From Nocardia cyriacigeorgica NBRC 100375 (GTDB lineage Bacteria; Actinomycetota; Actinomycetes; Mycobacteriales; Mycobacteriaceae), in the NCBI RefSeq assembly GCF_000308555.1, contig NZ_BAFY01000203.1, positions 18,239 through 82,238 on the forward strand: a stretch of DNA of 64,000 nt, read 5' to 3'. Positions 27,028 through 36,173 of the stretch are shown one piece after another. The notes below the pieces were generated by a model, which searched no databases, was not told the origin of the DNA, and saw only the letters and a list, made by a program, of their open reading frames with translations. The stretch's first letter is position 1. Each line of letters opens with the position of its first letter. Position numbers and translations under genes: made by a program.

Positions 27028-27378
27028 TCAGCGATCCTGGATGAGCCCGAGCACATTGCCGTCGGCATCGGTGACGGTGGCGACCACCCGCCCGCCCCCC
27101 ACCTCGCGCGCCGGTTCCTGTACCGACGCCCCCGCCGCCACGAGCTCGGCGAGCTTGGCCTCGATATCGCCCACATGCCAGTACGCCACCGGTGAGGTCA
27201 TCTGCTGCGGCCCGCCGTCGGGCACCAGCCCGATGTGCTGCCCCTCGGCCTCGAAGCCGACGTAGTAGGGCGAGTCGGTCTGCGGCGCGACGCCGAGCAG
27301 GGCGGTGTACAGCTGCTTGGCGGCTTCCAGGTCCGTCACCGGGTGCAGGACGGTCTTGATTCCCTGGGTGGTCGTCAT
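27028..27378 (-). CDS. VOC (glyoxalase-fold) protein, single domain pair
   Basis: 116 residues: KTVLHPVTDLEAAKQLYTAL, 'YYVGFEAEGQHIGLVP', 'VVATVTDADGNVLGLIQ'. The vicinal-oxygen-chelate fold of two beta-alpha-beta3 units is evident. Potential metal ligands are present, but the usual extradiol or glyoxalase set cannot be assigned. GGAGAG precedes the ATG. The gene lies 30 bases downstream of another VOC gene and probably shares its transcript. Confidence 0.85.
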   Translation of the reverse strand: MTTTQGIKTVLHPVTDLEAAKQLYTALLGVAPQTDSPYYVGFEAEGQHIGLVPDGGPQQMTSPVAYWHVGDIEAKLAELVAAGASVQEPAREVGGGRVVATVTDADGNVLGLIQDR

Positions 27379-27408
27379 GATCTCTCCTCGAGAAAAGCGC
27401 TGGTCGGG

Positions 27409-28047
27409 TCAGGCGGAGGGGCTGAGGCTGGCGGCCGCCTCCCAGACGAACCCGTCCGGGTCGGTGCACGGTGCGATATCGGCGGCGAACGCGATCCGGT
27501 GCGAACCGCTGCCCTCGGCAGGCACACCCGCGTCCTTGGCGGCGGCCTTGCGGCCGTAGAGGGCGAGCTTCACCGACGACGCCGGCGCCTCGAACTCGAC
27601 GTACTTGCTGCCGAAGCTCTTGCCGACGGTCAGCCCGTGCTCGACGTAGAACTGTTTGGTCGCCTTGACGTTGTCCACGCCGAGCAGGACAACGAATTCG
27701 TCGATCTCCCTGGTGACCGGTCCGGTGTTCTTCTTCGCCGAGGTCGCGATCTTCCAGATCGAGCCGTCCGGCGCCGCGATGACGCCGCCGTAACCCCAGA
27801 AGCTCTTCTTGGCCGCCTTGACGATGGTCGCGCCGGCGTCGACGGCCGAGCCGATAAGGCTGTCCACCGTGTTCGGCTGCGAGACCACCAGCGACAACAC
27901 GTAGCCACGGAACCCGCTGGTCGGGGCCTGCGAGCCGCGCACACGCAGCTTCTCGCCGAGACCGAACGCGGCGTCGTAGAAGGCTTCGGTAGCGGCGGGG
28001 TCGGTGGCCTCGAGGATGACGGACTGGATGGAAGCGGTGCTGGTCAT
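27409..28047 (-). CDS. VOC-fold protein, double-length
   Basis: 212 residues from ATG 28047 with AGGAG five bases upstream. The frame remains open to 30462, but everything upstream is antisense to the regulator gene. Two VOC modules follow each other: residues 1-110 (VILEATDPAATEAFYDAAFG, FRGYVLSLVV, APDGSIWKI) and 115-212 (EFVVLLGVDNVKATKQFYVE, KYVEFEAP, FVWEAAASL). Double VOC proteins often act in resistance or small-molecule binding. The large LuxR-ATPase regulator diverges from it, so the VOC-VOC operon may be its target. Confidence 0.83.
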   Translation of the reverse strand: MTSTASIQSVILEATDPAATEAFYDAAFGLGEKLRVRGSQAPTSGFRGYVLSLVVSQPNTVDSLIGSAVDAGATIVKAAKKSFWGYGGVIAAPDGSIWKIATSAKKNTGPVTREIDEFVVLLGVDNVKATKQFYVEHGLTVGKSFGSKYVEFEAPASSVKLALYGRKAAAKDAGVPAEGSGSHRIAFAADIAPCTDPDGFVWEAAASLSPSA

Positions 28048-28254
28048 GATCACTCCTGATGTCGGGGGCCGGTGTGCCTGTCGCGCTGATCCGGCTGTGT
28101 TCACAGCTTCGCGCCGGAGGGCCACCCGCCACATCCGTGGCGACCACGGAATCGACCACGGATCACACGCACGCAGTGCGTCCGTGCCGGCACCGGACGT
28201 CTGCGTACCGATCCGTATCCGACCGCGAAGTATGATCACGCGACCACGAGCAGG

Positions 28255-31062
28255 ATGGGAGTCATGGCGGCGACGGTGGAGATCTCGGCGCGCGAAGCCG
28301 AGGTGCTCTCGCTGGTGGGGCAGCATCTGAGCAACGCCGAGATCGGTGCGCGCTTGTTCATCTCGGTGCGCACGGTGGAAAGCCATGTGTCCTCGCTGCT
28401 GCGCAAGCTGGAGGTGCCGGATCGCCGGGCGCTGGCCCAGCGCGCCGCCCAGCCGCAGGCCGATGCGCACCCGCAGCCCGCCCCGGCTCTGCCCAAGCCG
28501 CTGACCTCGTTCATCGGCCGGGCCCGCGAACGTGCCGAGTTGAGCCGGCTGATCACCGAGCAGCGCCAGGTGAGCGCGGTCGGCCCCGGCGGCGTGGGAA
28601 AGACCCGGCTCGCGCTGGCCGTCGCCGCCGACGCGGCCGCTGCTTTCCCCGACGGTGTGTGGTTCGTCGATCTGGTGCCGATCACCAGCCCCGATATCTG
28701 TGTGGTCGCCGGGACGGTCGCGTTCGCGCTCGGTCTGGGCGAGCAGCCCGGCCGTGGCATGGACGAGTCGGTGCTCGCCGCACTCGCCGATCGGCAGGCG
28801 CTGCTGATCCTCGACAATTGCGAGCACGTGCTCGACGGGGTGGCGCCGTTCATCGAACGCCTGCTCGCCGCCTGTCCCCGGATGACGGTGCTGGCCACCA
28901 GCCGCGCCCGGCTGATGGTGCCGTTCGAGCGCGTATATCCGGTGGCGCCGATGTCGCTGGCCGGCGCCGGTACTTCGGATGCGGTCGAACTGTTCATGGA
29001 TCGCGCCGCCGCCAGCGGCTGGCCGCCGAACAACGCACTGCGCGACCAGGTGTGCGCATTCTGCGAACGGCTGGACGGTGTGGCATTGGCCATCGAACTG
29101 GCCGCCGCCCGCTGGACCACCCTCGGCCTGGACGGTCTCGAGGCCGGGCTCTCCGATCAGCTGCGCATGCTCTCGGGCGGCTCCCGCGCCGAAGACCGGC
29201 ACCGCTCGGTGCGCGCCGCCCTGGACTGGAGCCACGACCTGCTCGATCCCGACGACCGGTTGCTGCTGCGGCGGATCTCGGTGTTCATGAAGTCGTTCAC
29301 CGTGCAGGCGGCGGCGCGGGTCGGTGGGCTGGATCTGGGTGTCGCCGCCGACGGGTTGGCCCGGCTGGCCGAGCAGAGCCTGCTGGTGGTGGCGGCCACC
29401 GCGAACGGGACCGAATACCGTGCGCTGGAAACCATTCGGCAGTACGGCATGGAACGCCTCACCCAGGCAGGCGAACTCATCGACACGCGGTCCCGCCATC
29501 TGCGCTGGTGCCTGGCCGAAGCCGAGGCACTCGACGTGATCGGCCCCGATTGGCGCTCCCGATTCGACCGGGTGGCCGACGATTTCCGGGCCGCCATGGC
29601 CTGGGCCGCCGATCGGCCGGAGCAACGCACCGATACCCGCGAACTCGCCGAGCGGATGGCGCGACTGTGCTTCACTCGCAACCTGATCGGCGAATCCCAG
29701 ATGCGCTACGAGCAGGCCGCCGCACTCGCCGACGACGCGGCTGTGGCCGCGTCGATGCTGCGGCAGGCGGCGGGCGCGGCCGGTTGCCAGCTGCGCGGCG
29801 AGGACATGGACCGTCTGCACCGCGAAGCCGCCGAGGCCGCCCGCCGTTGCGGCGACTCCGCGGGCGCGGCCTGCGATCTCGCGACCGCGGCCGCCGACTC
29901 CTACCGGTTCGCGGGCAAATTCGTCCGCGTGCTCCCGCCTGCGGAATCGCTGACCCTCATCGCCGAGGCCCGGGAACTCGCCGGCGACGACCCGCGGGCG
30001 CAGGCGGCCATCGCCTTGGCCGAGGCCGGGCGCATGCTCACCGAGAATCTCACCGGGCAGCACCCGCACGGCGAGGTGGTGCCGGAAATCCTCGCCCGTG
30101 CCGAACACGCCGTCGACCTCGCCCAGCGCACCGGCGATCCGCTCGCCTTCTCGGCAGCACTCGACACGCTGGCCGGCGTGCAGAGCTGGGCCGGTGACAC
30201 CTTCGGTGCCGCCGCCACCACCCTGCGTCGGATGGCGGTCCTGGACACCGCTCCGCGAACCCCGGCCGCCACTCATGAGCTGATCGAGGCACTCGGCGAG
30301 GCCACCGAGGCGAGCCTCGGCGCGGGTGACCTGCCCGGTGCCCGCCGCTGGGCACGCCAACTGGCCGATCATCCGTTGCTGGCCGAGGTCGGGCACCGCG
30401 CCACGAGCTGGCTGCTGGTGACCGACGCGCTGGCGGGTGACGTCGAGCAGGTCCGCATCCACAGCGTCCGCTTCCTCGACTCCTGGCAGCGCGCGGGCAG
30501 CCCCGCCCGTTCGCTACTCGGTCCGGCGATGGCCGGTGTGGCGATGATCCACGACCTGCGCGACGACCAGGACGCACACGCCGAATGGGCCGAGTACGCC
30601 CGCCGAGCAGACGCCACGCCCGTGCGAACCCACGGCTACGGCGCCGTCTTCGACGCACTCGCCATGCTCCACCACGGACAGCCGGCCCAGGCATCGCAAC
30701 GCATGGCCGCCGCCCCCGACGAGGTGTGGCGCTGGGTCACCTGGATCTGGCTGCACTGGTACGTCGCGCTGCGCGCCGAGGCCGCGGTCCTCGCCGGGAG
30801 CCCCGAGGCGAGCGACCGCATCGCCGAGGCCCGAAACATCGTGGCGGGCAACCCTATTGCCGAAGCGCTCGTGGAGCGTGCCGAAGCCTTGTTCGCCGGG
30901 GACCCGCAGCGAACGCTCGCGACGGCCGCCACATTCGACGCCGCGGGCTGCGGCTACCAAGCGGCACGGTCCCGAATACTGGCCGGCGACGACCGGGGCG
31001 CCGCCGCGATCGGCGACCTCGGGCTCACCCCGATGGCACCGGGTCCACAAAAACCCATTTGA
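28255..31062 (+). CDS. LuxR-type regulator with N-terminal HTH and NB-ARC-like ATPase (LuxR-ATPase-TPR)
   Basis: 935 residues. The LuxR helix-turn-helix is at the N-terminus, residues about 8-65 (REAEVLSLVGQHLSNAEIGA, VRTVESHVSSLLRKLEV). The ATPase follows with Walker A GPGGVGKT (110-117) and Walker B LLILDN (183-188), then CEHVLDG and LATSRARL. The remaining ~500 residues are helical, TPR-like (RAEHAVDLAQRTGDPLAFSA). The ATPase core resembles AfsR/NB-ARC-type actinobacterial regulators, which couple ligand and nucleotide binding to promoter activation. ATG 28264 is an alternative start. It diverges from two VOC genes. Confidence 0.88.
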   Translation: MGVMAATVEISAREAEVLSLVGQHLSNAEIGARLFISVRTVESHVSSLLRKLEVPDRRALAQRAAQPQADAHPQPAPALPKPLTSFIGRARERAELSRLITEQRQVSAVGPGGVGKTRLALAVAADAAAAFPDGVWFVDLVPITSPDICVVAGTVAFALGLGEQPGRGMDESVLAALADRQALLILDNCEHVLDGVAPFIERLLAACPRMTVLATSRARLMVPFERVYPVAPMSLAGAGTSDAVELFMDRAAASGWPPNNALRDQVCAFCERLDGVALAIELAAARWTTLGLDGLEAGLSDQLRMLSGGSRAEDRHRSVRAALDWSHDLLDPDDRLLLRRISVFMKSFTVQAAARVGGLDLGVAADGLARLAEQSLLVVAATANGTEYRALETIRQYGMERLTQAGELIDTRSRHLRWCLAEAEALDVIGPDWRSRFDRVADDFRAAMAWAADRPEQRTDTRELAERMARLCFTRNLIGESQMRYEQAAALADDAAVAASMLRQAAGAAGCQLRGEDMDRLHREAAEAARRCGDSAGAACDLATAAADSYRFAGKFVRVLPPAESLTLIAEARELAGDDPRAQAAIALAEAGRMLTENLTGQHPHGEVVPEILARAEHAVDLAQRTGDPLAFSAALDTLAGVQSWAGDTFGAAATTLRRMAVLDTAPRTPAATHELIEALGEATEASLGAGDLPGARRWARQLADHPLLAEVGHRATSWLLVTDALAGDVEQVRIHSVRFLDSWQRAGSPARSLLGPAMAGVAMIHDLRDDQDAHAEWAEYARRADATPVRTHGYGAVFDALAMLHHGQPAQASQRMAAAPDEVWRWVTWIWLHWYVALRAEAAVLAGSPEASDRIAEARNIVAGNPIAEALVERAEALFAGDPQRTLATAATFDAAGCGYQAARSRILAGDDRGAAAIGDLGLTPMAPGPQKPI

Positions 31063-31084
31063 TCGGCTTCCTACAGTGGAGTGC

Positions 31085-31483
31085 GTGATCCGTACCGCCG
31101 CCCTCGCCCACATCCGTGACCGCCGCCTCATCCAGACGCGTTCGGTGGGGAAAGAGGTCTTCTACATGGCGGGCGGCAAGATCGACCCGGGTGAGACCCC
31201 GGTCGAGGCGCTGCATCGTGAGATCCGCGAGGAACTCGGCGTGGGGGTCCGGGATGTCAGCGAGCTGGGTGTCTTCCACGCCGAGGCCTACGGGCACGCG
31301 CCGGGCACCCCGTTGCAGATGAACTGCTTCACCGCCGATCTGACCGGCGTCCCGACACCCACCAGCGAAATCGCCGAACTGCGCTACTTCACCGTCAGCG
31401 AATACGCGGCCATGGATCACGTGGCGCCCGGTTCGATGATGGTGTTCCGGCACCTGCACGAGCTCGGTCTCATCGACTGGTGA
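31085..31483 (+). CDS. NUDIX hydrolase
   Basis: 132 residues from GTG 31085. The frame is open upstream within the previous gene's 3' end, and GTG 31076 is an alternative. The Nudix box GX5EX7REUXEEXGU is complete: Gly at GGKIDPGE, then EALHREIREELGV. It hydrolyses a nucleoside diphosphate linked to another moiety; the substrate cannot be told. It follows the LuxR-ATPase gene by 22 bases and may be co-transcribed. A hairpin terminator begins four bases after the stop. Confidence 0.88.
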   Translation: MIRTAALAHIRDRRLIQTRSVGKEVFYMAGGKIDPGETPVEALHREIREELGVGVRDVSELGVFHAEAYGHAPGTPLQMNCFTADLTGVPTPTSEIAELRYFTVSEYAAMDHVAPGSMMVFRHLHELGLIDW

Positions 31484-31486
31484 AAG

Positions 31487-31516
31487 CGGGTGCTGAACGT
31501 CAGCTTTCAGCACCCG
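31487..31516 (+). terminator. Terminator hairpin after NUDIX gene
   Basis: Perfect 11-bp stem CGGGTGCTGAA (31487-31497) and TTCAGCACCCG (31506-31516) with an eight-base loop. Confidence 0.75.
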
Positions 31517-32113
31517 ACGCCTACACACCCGGCCTTCGCGTAAAGCCCACTACCACTTCGTTTCCCGGCACCTCATCCGCCGCGCAACCATGATCGCCGT
31601 TCGATCTCGGCCGCACAACAAACCCGTAGCAACCGAAAAACCCAGTGCGGTGGGAAAACTCGCCCGGTAGACTGCACAGTGCGCCCGGAACGAGCGCAGC
31701 GGCGCCCCCACCCGAGCCACCTCGGCTCATCAGGGTGAAGCGATGCGCCATCACCGAACTCATCCCGGGCGTCCAAACTTCCCGCCGCGAAACACGGTCT
31801 ACGGCAAACCATACGAGCGAGTGTGCCTCGCACCGACCTCGCGCACCTACGTACGAAACCTGCCGATCAAGACGCGACGACCGCCGCCGCACAACGTGCG
31901 GGCCCTACACGCCTCGCCAGCCGACAGGCTCGACCCCGTCTCACTCTGTCGTCACCCCAGCGTGCAAGCGCGTCGAGCAGTGTCGCATCCGACTCGGCGA
32001 CACGGCGACACGGCGGCACGGCGGCACGGCGGCACGGCGGCACGGCGGCACGGCGGCACGGGCCGGAGTGTCGCGCCGCATACGGCACGGCGGCGATCCG
32101 ATGCCCTCAACGA
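31517..32113. other. Gene-poor interval between terminators, containing an 8-bp tandem repeat
   Basis: About 600 bases between the NUDIX terminator and the terminator of the mca operon. Overlapping open frames exist in all directions, but none shows family features. The only clear structure is the tandem repeat at 31995-32058. Confidence 0.6.
31995..32058. repeat. Eight tandem copies of an 8-bp unit
   Basis: Two copies of CGGCGACA are followed by six perfect copies of CGGCGGCA, then a partial unit. It lies in non-coding DNA, so copy number is free to vary. Confidence 0.9.
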
Positions 32114-32152
32114 CATCGGGCCCGAGACCGTGGTGTGGTCTCGGGCCCGATG
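32114..32152. terminator. Strong terminator of the mca operon
   Basis: A perfect 16-bp stem (CATCGGGCCCGAGACC at 32114-32129 and its complement at 32137-32152) with loop GTGGTGT. It sits 14 bases beyond the stop of the small membrane protein gene on the minus strand. Confidence 0.85.
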
Positions 32153-32165
32153 CGAACTTCAACAC

Positions 32166-32471
32166 TCAGCCGGTTTCAGCACGTCCGCCGGCGTCGGCGC
32201 GTCCATCGGAATCGGCACGCTTCCCGGCGTCCTCCTCCGCGTCCGCGCGCAATGCGATCCCCGGCTCGGTCCCCTCATCGGCTGCCTGGTCCGGCTCCGG
32301 ATGCTCGGGCTCGAACTGCTCGGGCAGATTCTTCAGATGCTTGTTCATCGAGCGCACCAGCAGGAACGTGCCGACCAACAGGATCAGCACGATGATCAGA
32401 CCGAACGGCGAGGCCTTGCCGAATTCGGGGCCGGTGGGTGTGCCCGGGGTTTGGGCGAGTAGAGCGAGCAT
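32166..32471 (-). CDS. Small membrane protein, Rv1083-like
   Basis: 101 residues. A single membrane segment (FGLIIVLILLVGTFLLV, about residues 23-39) is followed by RSMNKHLKNLPEQF and an acidic, Asp/Ala-rich tail. The start shares one base with the mca stop (TGATG). In M. tuberculosis Rv1083 follows mca in the same way. Function unknown; it is probably a membrane-anchored partner co-expressed with mycothiol detoxification. Confidence 0.85.
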   Translation of the reverse strand: MLALLAQTPGTPTGPEFGKASPFGLIIVLILLVGTFLLVRSMNKHLKNLPEQFEPEHPEPDQAADEGTEPGIALRADAEEDAGKRADSDGRADAGGRAETG

Positions 32472-33355
32472 CACCGGTGCTCGTCCTCGATACCGGCGAA
32501 CAGGTCGTTCTCGGGCAGGGCGGTGCGCACGCGGGTGCGGGCCAGTTCGAACTCCTCGGTCGGCCACAGCCGCTGCTGGATCTCCAGCGGGACCGCGAAG
32601 AACGCGCCGTTGGGGTCGATCTGGGTGGCATGCGCGCGCAGGGCGTCGTCACGCTGCGGGAAGTACTTGGCGCACTCGACCTGGGTGGTGACCCTGGTCA
32701 TCACATCGCCGCGCTCGACGGCGTACTTGCGCATCCGGTCCAGCCACTCCCGCATCGGGAACGGCTCGCCCATACGCTCGTACTCCTCGGCGAACACCTC
32801 CAGCCGGCGGATGCTGAACCCGTGGTCGTAGTACAGCTTGAGCGGTGTCCACGGCTCGCCCGCGTCCGGGAACTTCTCCGGATCGCCCGCCGCCTCGAAC
32901 GCGGCCACCGACACCTCGTGGCAGCGGATGTGGTCCGGATGCGGGTAGCCGCCGGTCTCGTCGTAGGTGGTCATGACGTGCGGTTTGAACTCGCGCACCA
33001 CCCGCACCAGCGCCTCGGTGGCCTCTTCCAGCGGGACCAGCGCGAAACAGCCCTCGGGCAGCGGTGGCAGCGGGTCGCCCTCGGGAAGGCCGGAGTCGAC
33101 GAATCCCAGCCAGGTCTGCTTGACGCCGAGCGCGGCGGCCGCCGCCGCCATCTCCTCGCGGCGGATCTCGTCGATCCGGTCCAGCACACCGGGGGTATCC
33201 ATCGCCGGGTTCAGGATGCTGCCGCGTTCGCCGCCGGTCAGCGTGACGACGAGGACATCGTTGCCTTCATCGGCATACCTTGCGGTGGTCGCGGCGCCCT
33301 TGCTCGATTCGTCGTCGGGGTGGGCGTGCACCGCCATGAGGCGAAGGCCACTCAC
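32471..33355 (-). CDS. mca: Mycothiol S-conjugate amidase
   Basis: 294 residues from GTG 33355 ([16 protein letters not shown]). The frame extends upstream, but similarity to Mca begins here. Zinc ligands of the PIG-L/MshB fold are His12 and Asp15 in HAHPDDES and His142 in [26 protein letters not shown] is a further family block. It cleaves mycothiol S-conjugates to a mercapturic acid and GlcN-Ins, detoxifying electrophiles. Its presence marks a mycothiol-producing actinobacterium. It is followed by the Rv1083-like gene. Confidence 0.96.
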   Translation of the reverse strand: MSGLRLMAVHAHPDDESSKGAATTARYADEGNDVLVVTLTGGERGSILNPAMDTPGVLDRIDEIRREEMAAAAAALGVKQTWLGFVDSGLPEGDPLPPLPEGCFALVPLEEATEALVRVVREFKPHVMTTYDETGGYPHPDHIRCHEVSVAAFEAAGDPEKFPDAGEPWTPLKLYYDHGFSIRRLEVFAEEYERMGEPFPMREWLDRMRKYAVERGDVMTRVTTQVECAKYFPQRDDALRAHATQIDPNGAFFAVPLEIQQRLWPTEEFELARTRVRTALPENDLFAGIEDEHR

Positions 33356-33581
33356 TTCACGTTCACCGTCGCTCTCGCATCGCGGGTGGGTCGGGAGATT
33401 CCCGTCAGGTCTTCGTTCTCTATAGTTCCATTCCGACCGATTCTGTTCCGACCTACCCCCCGCGAGCGCCGTCACACGCCCGCAGCGGGGCCCGAAGGAC
33501 GCGCATGACCGCCTCGATGCTCGCAACCGCATGCTTGCGTAACCACGCAGGGGCTCGCGGGCATGCGAAAGGTGGCACCGC

Positions 33582-34058
33582 ATGACCGAGCCGGACCCAA
33601 GCCGCGCCGCCGACGTCGCGGCCCGCAATGCCGACCGCTACGGCGCCCGCCCGTCCGGCCAGCGGACCAGGCGCAAGCTGATCGCGCTCGGCCTCGGCCT
33701 GGTGGTGCTGGTGGCCGGGGTCGTGGTGGCCTATCTCGGCTGGTCGAAGTACGGCCCGGACGACATCCAGGCCGAACAGCTCGGCTACACCGTCATCGAC
33801 GACTCGACCATCGAGGTGCGGATCAAGGTCACCCGCGACGATCCCACCGAGCCCGTGGTCTGCTTCGTGCGGGCGATGTCGAGGGACAACGCCGAGGTCG
33901 GCCGCCGTGAGGTGCTGATCGTCGGGGCCGACCCGAACGCCACCGAGGACTACGGCACCATCGAACTCACCACCCATGTCCGGTCCTCCGAGCGGCCGTC
34001 CTCGGCCAGTGTCTACGGATGCACCGACAAGGTGCCGCAGTACCTGCGCGCGGGCTGA
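33582..34058 (+). CDS. DUF4307 membrane-anchored protein (Rv1081c-like)
   Basis: 158 residues. A charged cytoplasmic N-terminus ([18 protein letters not shown]) is followed by one membrane helix ([20 protein letters not shown], about 32-51) and an extracytoplasmic beta-rich domain with [11 protein letters not shown] and [11 protein letters not shown], plus Cys near both ends of that domain (VCF and GCTDK) that could pair. It lies upstream of greA on the same strand, as in M. tuberculosis. Function unknown. Confidence 0.85.
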   Translation: MTEPDPSRAADVAARNADRYGARPSGQRTRRKLIALGLGLVVLVAGVVVAYLGWSKYGPDDIQAEQLGYTVIDDSTIEVRIKVTRDDPTEPVVCFVRAMSRDNAEVGRREVLIVGADPNATEDYGTIELTTHVRSSERPSSASVYGCTDKVPQYLRAG

Positions 34059-34121
34059 AATAACGCCGTTACGGCGCGAACTGTTCAGAAAATAAACTCC
34101 GACCTGCGCATTTATGAACCA

Positions 34122-34130
34122 TGCTAAAAT
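34122..34130 (+). promoter_or_regulatory. Extended -10 promoter element upstream of greA
   Basis: TGCTAAAAT, a TGn extended -10 with hexamer TAAAAT, stands out in GC-rich DNA. It would start transcription near 34137, giving a leader of about 210 bases. A second hexamer TAAACT occurs at 34093-34098. Confidence 0.5.
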
Positions 34131-34139
34131 GGCTTCACG

Positions 34140-34167
34140 CACGGTTCCGGGGCACGGAGCCGTGTTT
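34140..34167 (+). terminator. Hairpin with T-run in the greA leader, possible attenuator
   Basis: CACGGTTCCG (34140-34149) pairs with CGGAGCCGTG (34155-34164, one G-U) and is followed by TTT. It lies at the very start of the predicted greA leader. Confidence 0.35.
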
Positions 34168-34349
34168 GCTGCATTGGCGGCCGGCGCGGTTCCGGATCGG
34201 CGAGATTATCCGGGATCAGGTCTGTGAAGGTTCGAAGAACTTCCCAGGAACGCTCCAGCCGTCTGCTTGTGCATGCCCGCGTGCGGGTGGGTACACGCAG
34301 TATCAGGGAATCCTGGCTCGCCGGGAACAACTACTAGGGAGTGATCGAG

Positions 34350-34844
34350 ATGACTGAGACGCAAGTGACCTGGCTGACCCCGGAGTCGCACGACAGGCTC
34401 AAGAGCGAACTCGACGCGCTCATCGCCAACCGTCCGGTCATCGCCGCCGAGATCAACGAACGCCGTGAAGAGGGCGACCTCAAGGAGAACGGCGGATACC
34501 ACGCCGCGCGCGAGGAGCAGGGTCAGCAGGAAGCTCGCATCCGCCAGCTGCAGGAGCTGCTGAACAACGCCAAGGTGGGCGTCGCGCCCACCAAGTCCGG
34601 CGTCGCGCTGCCGGGTTCTGTGGTCAAGGTCTACTACGACGGCGACGAATCCGACACCGAGACCTTCCTCATCGCGACCCGCGAAGAGGGCCTCAGCGAC
34701 TCCAAACTGGAGACCTACTCCCCCAATTCGCCGCTGGGCGGTGCGCTCATCGACGCGAAGGTCGGCGAGACCCGCGAATACACCCTGCCCAACGGCAACA
34801 CCATGAAGGTGACGTTGATCAGCGCGGAGCCCTACCACAGCTGA
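34350..34844 (+). CDS. greA: Transcription elongation factor GreA
   Basis: 164 residues from ATG 34350, with AGGGAG eight bases upstream. An in-frame GTG at 34341 overlaps that site and is less likely. The N-terminal coiled coil has [20 protein letters not shown] (the acidic tip that enters the RNA polymerase secondary channel), and the C-terminal FKBP-like domain ends in [11 protein letters not shown]. It rescues backtracked polymerase by stimulating transcript cleavage. Flanked by the same genes as in M. tuberculosis. Confidence 0.97.
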   Translation: MTETQVTWLTPESHDRLKSELDALIANRPVIAAEINERREEGDLKENGGYHAAREEQGQQEARIRQLQELLNNAKVGVAPTKSGVALPGSVVKVYYDGDESDTETFLIATREEGLSDSKLETYSPNSPLGGALIDAKVGETREYTLPNGNTMKVTLISAEPYHS

Positions 34845-34887
34845 TCCGGCCCGCGGCCGGCGTCGCCCGGCCGGGCCCACAGACGCG

Positions 34888-34921
34888 AACGGCCGCATCC
34901 GGTTCTCCGGATGCGGCCGTT
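34888..34921. terminator. Bidirectional terminator between greA and metB
   Basis: Perfect 15-bp stem AACGGCCGCATCCGG (34888-34902) and complement (34907-34921) with loop TTCT and a TTT start on the plus strand. It serves two convergent genes. Confidence 0.9.
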
Positions 34922-34938
34922 TCGTCATCTGCTCGCTC

Positions 34939-36081
34939 TCAGCTCAGCGCCTGCTCGAGGTCGGCGAGCAGGTCGCTGACGTCTTCGATACCCACCGACA
35001 GCCGCACCAGATCCGCGGGCACCTCGAGCATCGAGCCCGCGGTGGAGGCGTGGGTCATGGCCGACGGATGTTCGATCAGCGATTCCACCCCACCCAGCGA
35101 TTCGGCCAGGGTGAAGATCTTGGTCCGAGAGCAGAAATCGCGGGCCGCGTCGGGGCCGTCGTGCAGCCGCACCGAGATCATGCCGCCGAAGCGGCGCATC
35201 TGCTTGTCGGCCACCGCATGGCCCGGGTGCTCGTTCAGGCCGGGGTAGATGACGTGGGAGATCTTCGGGTGCCGGGTCAGGAACTCGGCGAGGGTCTCGG
35301 CGTTGTCGCAGTGCCGGTCCATCCGCAGGGCCAGGGTCTTGGTGCCGCGCATGGTGAGGAAGGCATCGAACGGGCCGGGGACAGCGCCCGCGCCGTTCTG
35401 CAAGAACGCGAACGCGGCGTCGAGCTCGGCATCGTTGGTGATCAGCGCGCCACCGATGACGTCGGAGTGACCGCCCAGGTACTTGGTGGTCGAGTGCACC
35501 ACGATGTCGGCGCCCAGCAGCAGCGGCTGCTGCAGGTACGGGGTGGCGAAGGTGTTGTCGACCACCAGCTTGGCGCCGGCCGCGTGCGCGACGTCGGCGA
35601 GGGCGGGGATGTCACCGATGCTGAGCAGCGGGTTGGTGGGGGTCTCGATCCACACCAGCTTGGTGTTGGGACGGATCGCGGCGCGCATCTCGTCGACGTT
35701 GAACACGTGCGCGGGCGAATGCTCGATGCCCCACTGGCTGAACACCTTGTCGATGAGCCGGAAGGTGCCGCCGTAGGCGTCGTCGGGGATGACGATGTGG
35801 TCACCGGGACGCAGGGTGGCGCGCAGGGCGCAGTCGGTGGCGGCCATGCCCGAGGCGAAGGCGCGGCCGTAGCGGCCGTCTTCCAGCGCGGCGAGGTTGG
35901 CTTCCAGGGCGGTGCGGGTGGGGTTGCCGGTGCGGGCGTATTCGTAGCCGTCCCGCAGGCCGCCGACGCCGTCCTGGGCGAAGGTGGAGCTCGCGTAGAT
36001 GGGCACGTTCACCGCGCCGGTCTGGGGATCGGGATCGAAACCGGCGTGCACGGCCCTGGTGGAGAATCCCAGCTCACTCAT
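34939..36081 (-). CDS. metB: Cystathionine gamma-synthase
   Basis: 380 residues. The PLP lysine is Lys200 in [38 protein letters not shown] and ETPTNPLL are Cys/Met-metabolism PLP-enzyme signatures. It condenses an activated homoserine with cysteine to cystathionine, or acts in reverse transsulfuration as gamma-lyase; the fold cannot separate these. Placement near cbs, as in M. tuberculosis metB (Rv1079) and cbs (Rv1077), fits transsulfuration. Accessory genes now separate metB from cbs by about 15 kb. Confidence 0.93.
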   Translation of the reverse strand: MSELGFSTRAVHAGFDPDPQTGAVNVPIYASSTFAQDGVGGLRDGYEYARTGNPTRTALEANLAALEDGRYGRAFASGMAATDCALRATLRPGDHIVIPDDAYGGTFRLIDKVFSQWGIEHSPAHVFNVDEMRAAIRPNTKLVWIETPTNPLLSIGDIPALADVAHAAGAKLVVDNTFATPYLQQPLLLGADIVVHSTTKYLGGHSDVIGGALITNDAELDAAFAFLQNGAGAVPGPFDAFLTMRGTKTLALRMDRHCDNAETLAEFLTRHPKISHVIYPGLNEHPGHAVADKQMRRFGGMISVRLHDGPDAARDFCSRTKIFTLAESLGGVESLIEHPSAMTHASTAGSMLEVPADLVRLSVGIEDVSDLLADLEQALS

Positions 36082-36173
36082 GTGCCTCAGCCTAAAGGCA
36101 GCGTTTTCCGCGCCGACGGCCGGTTCTCCCGTTGGGCGTGTCGGCTCCCGCGACGCCCGTTTACGCTGTCCCC

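Noticed and set aside
27409..30462. 1017-codon open frame on the minus strand
   Set aside because: Only the last 212 codons (27409-28047) resemble a protein family. The rest is antisense to the LuxR-ATPase regulator and has the composition of an off-frame translation.
31995..32058. Possible CRISPR array
   Set aside because: Units are 8 bp with no spacers between them, so this is a simple tandem repeat.
34121..34357. 78-codon frame overlapping the greA start
   Set aside because: It begins inside the proposed greA promoter, has no ribosome site and a patternless translation rich in Arg and Trp; a promoter and leader explain the region better.
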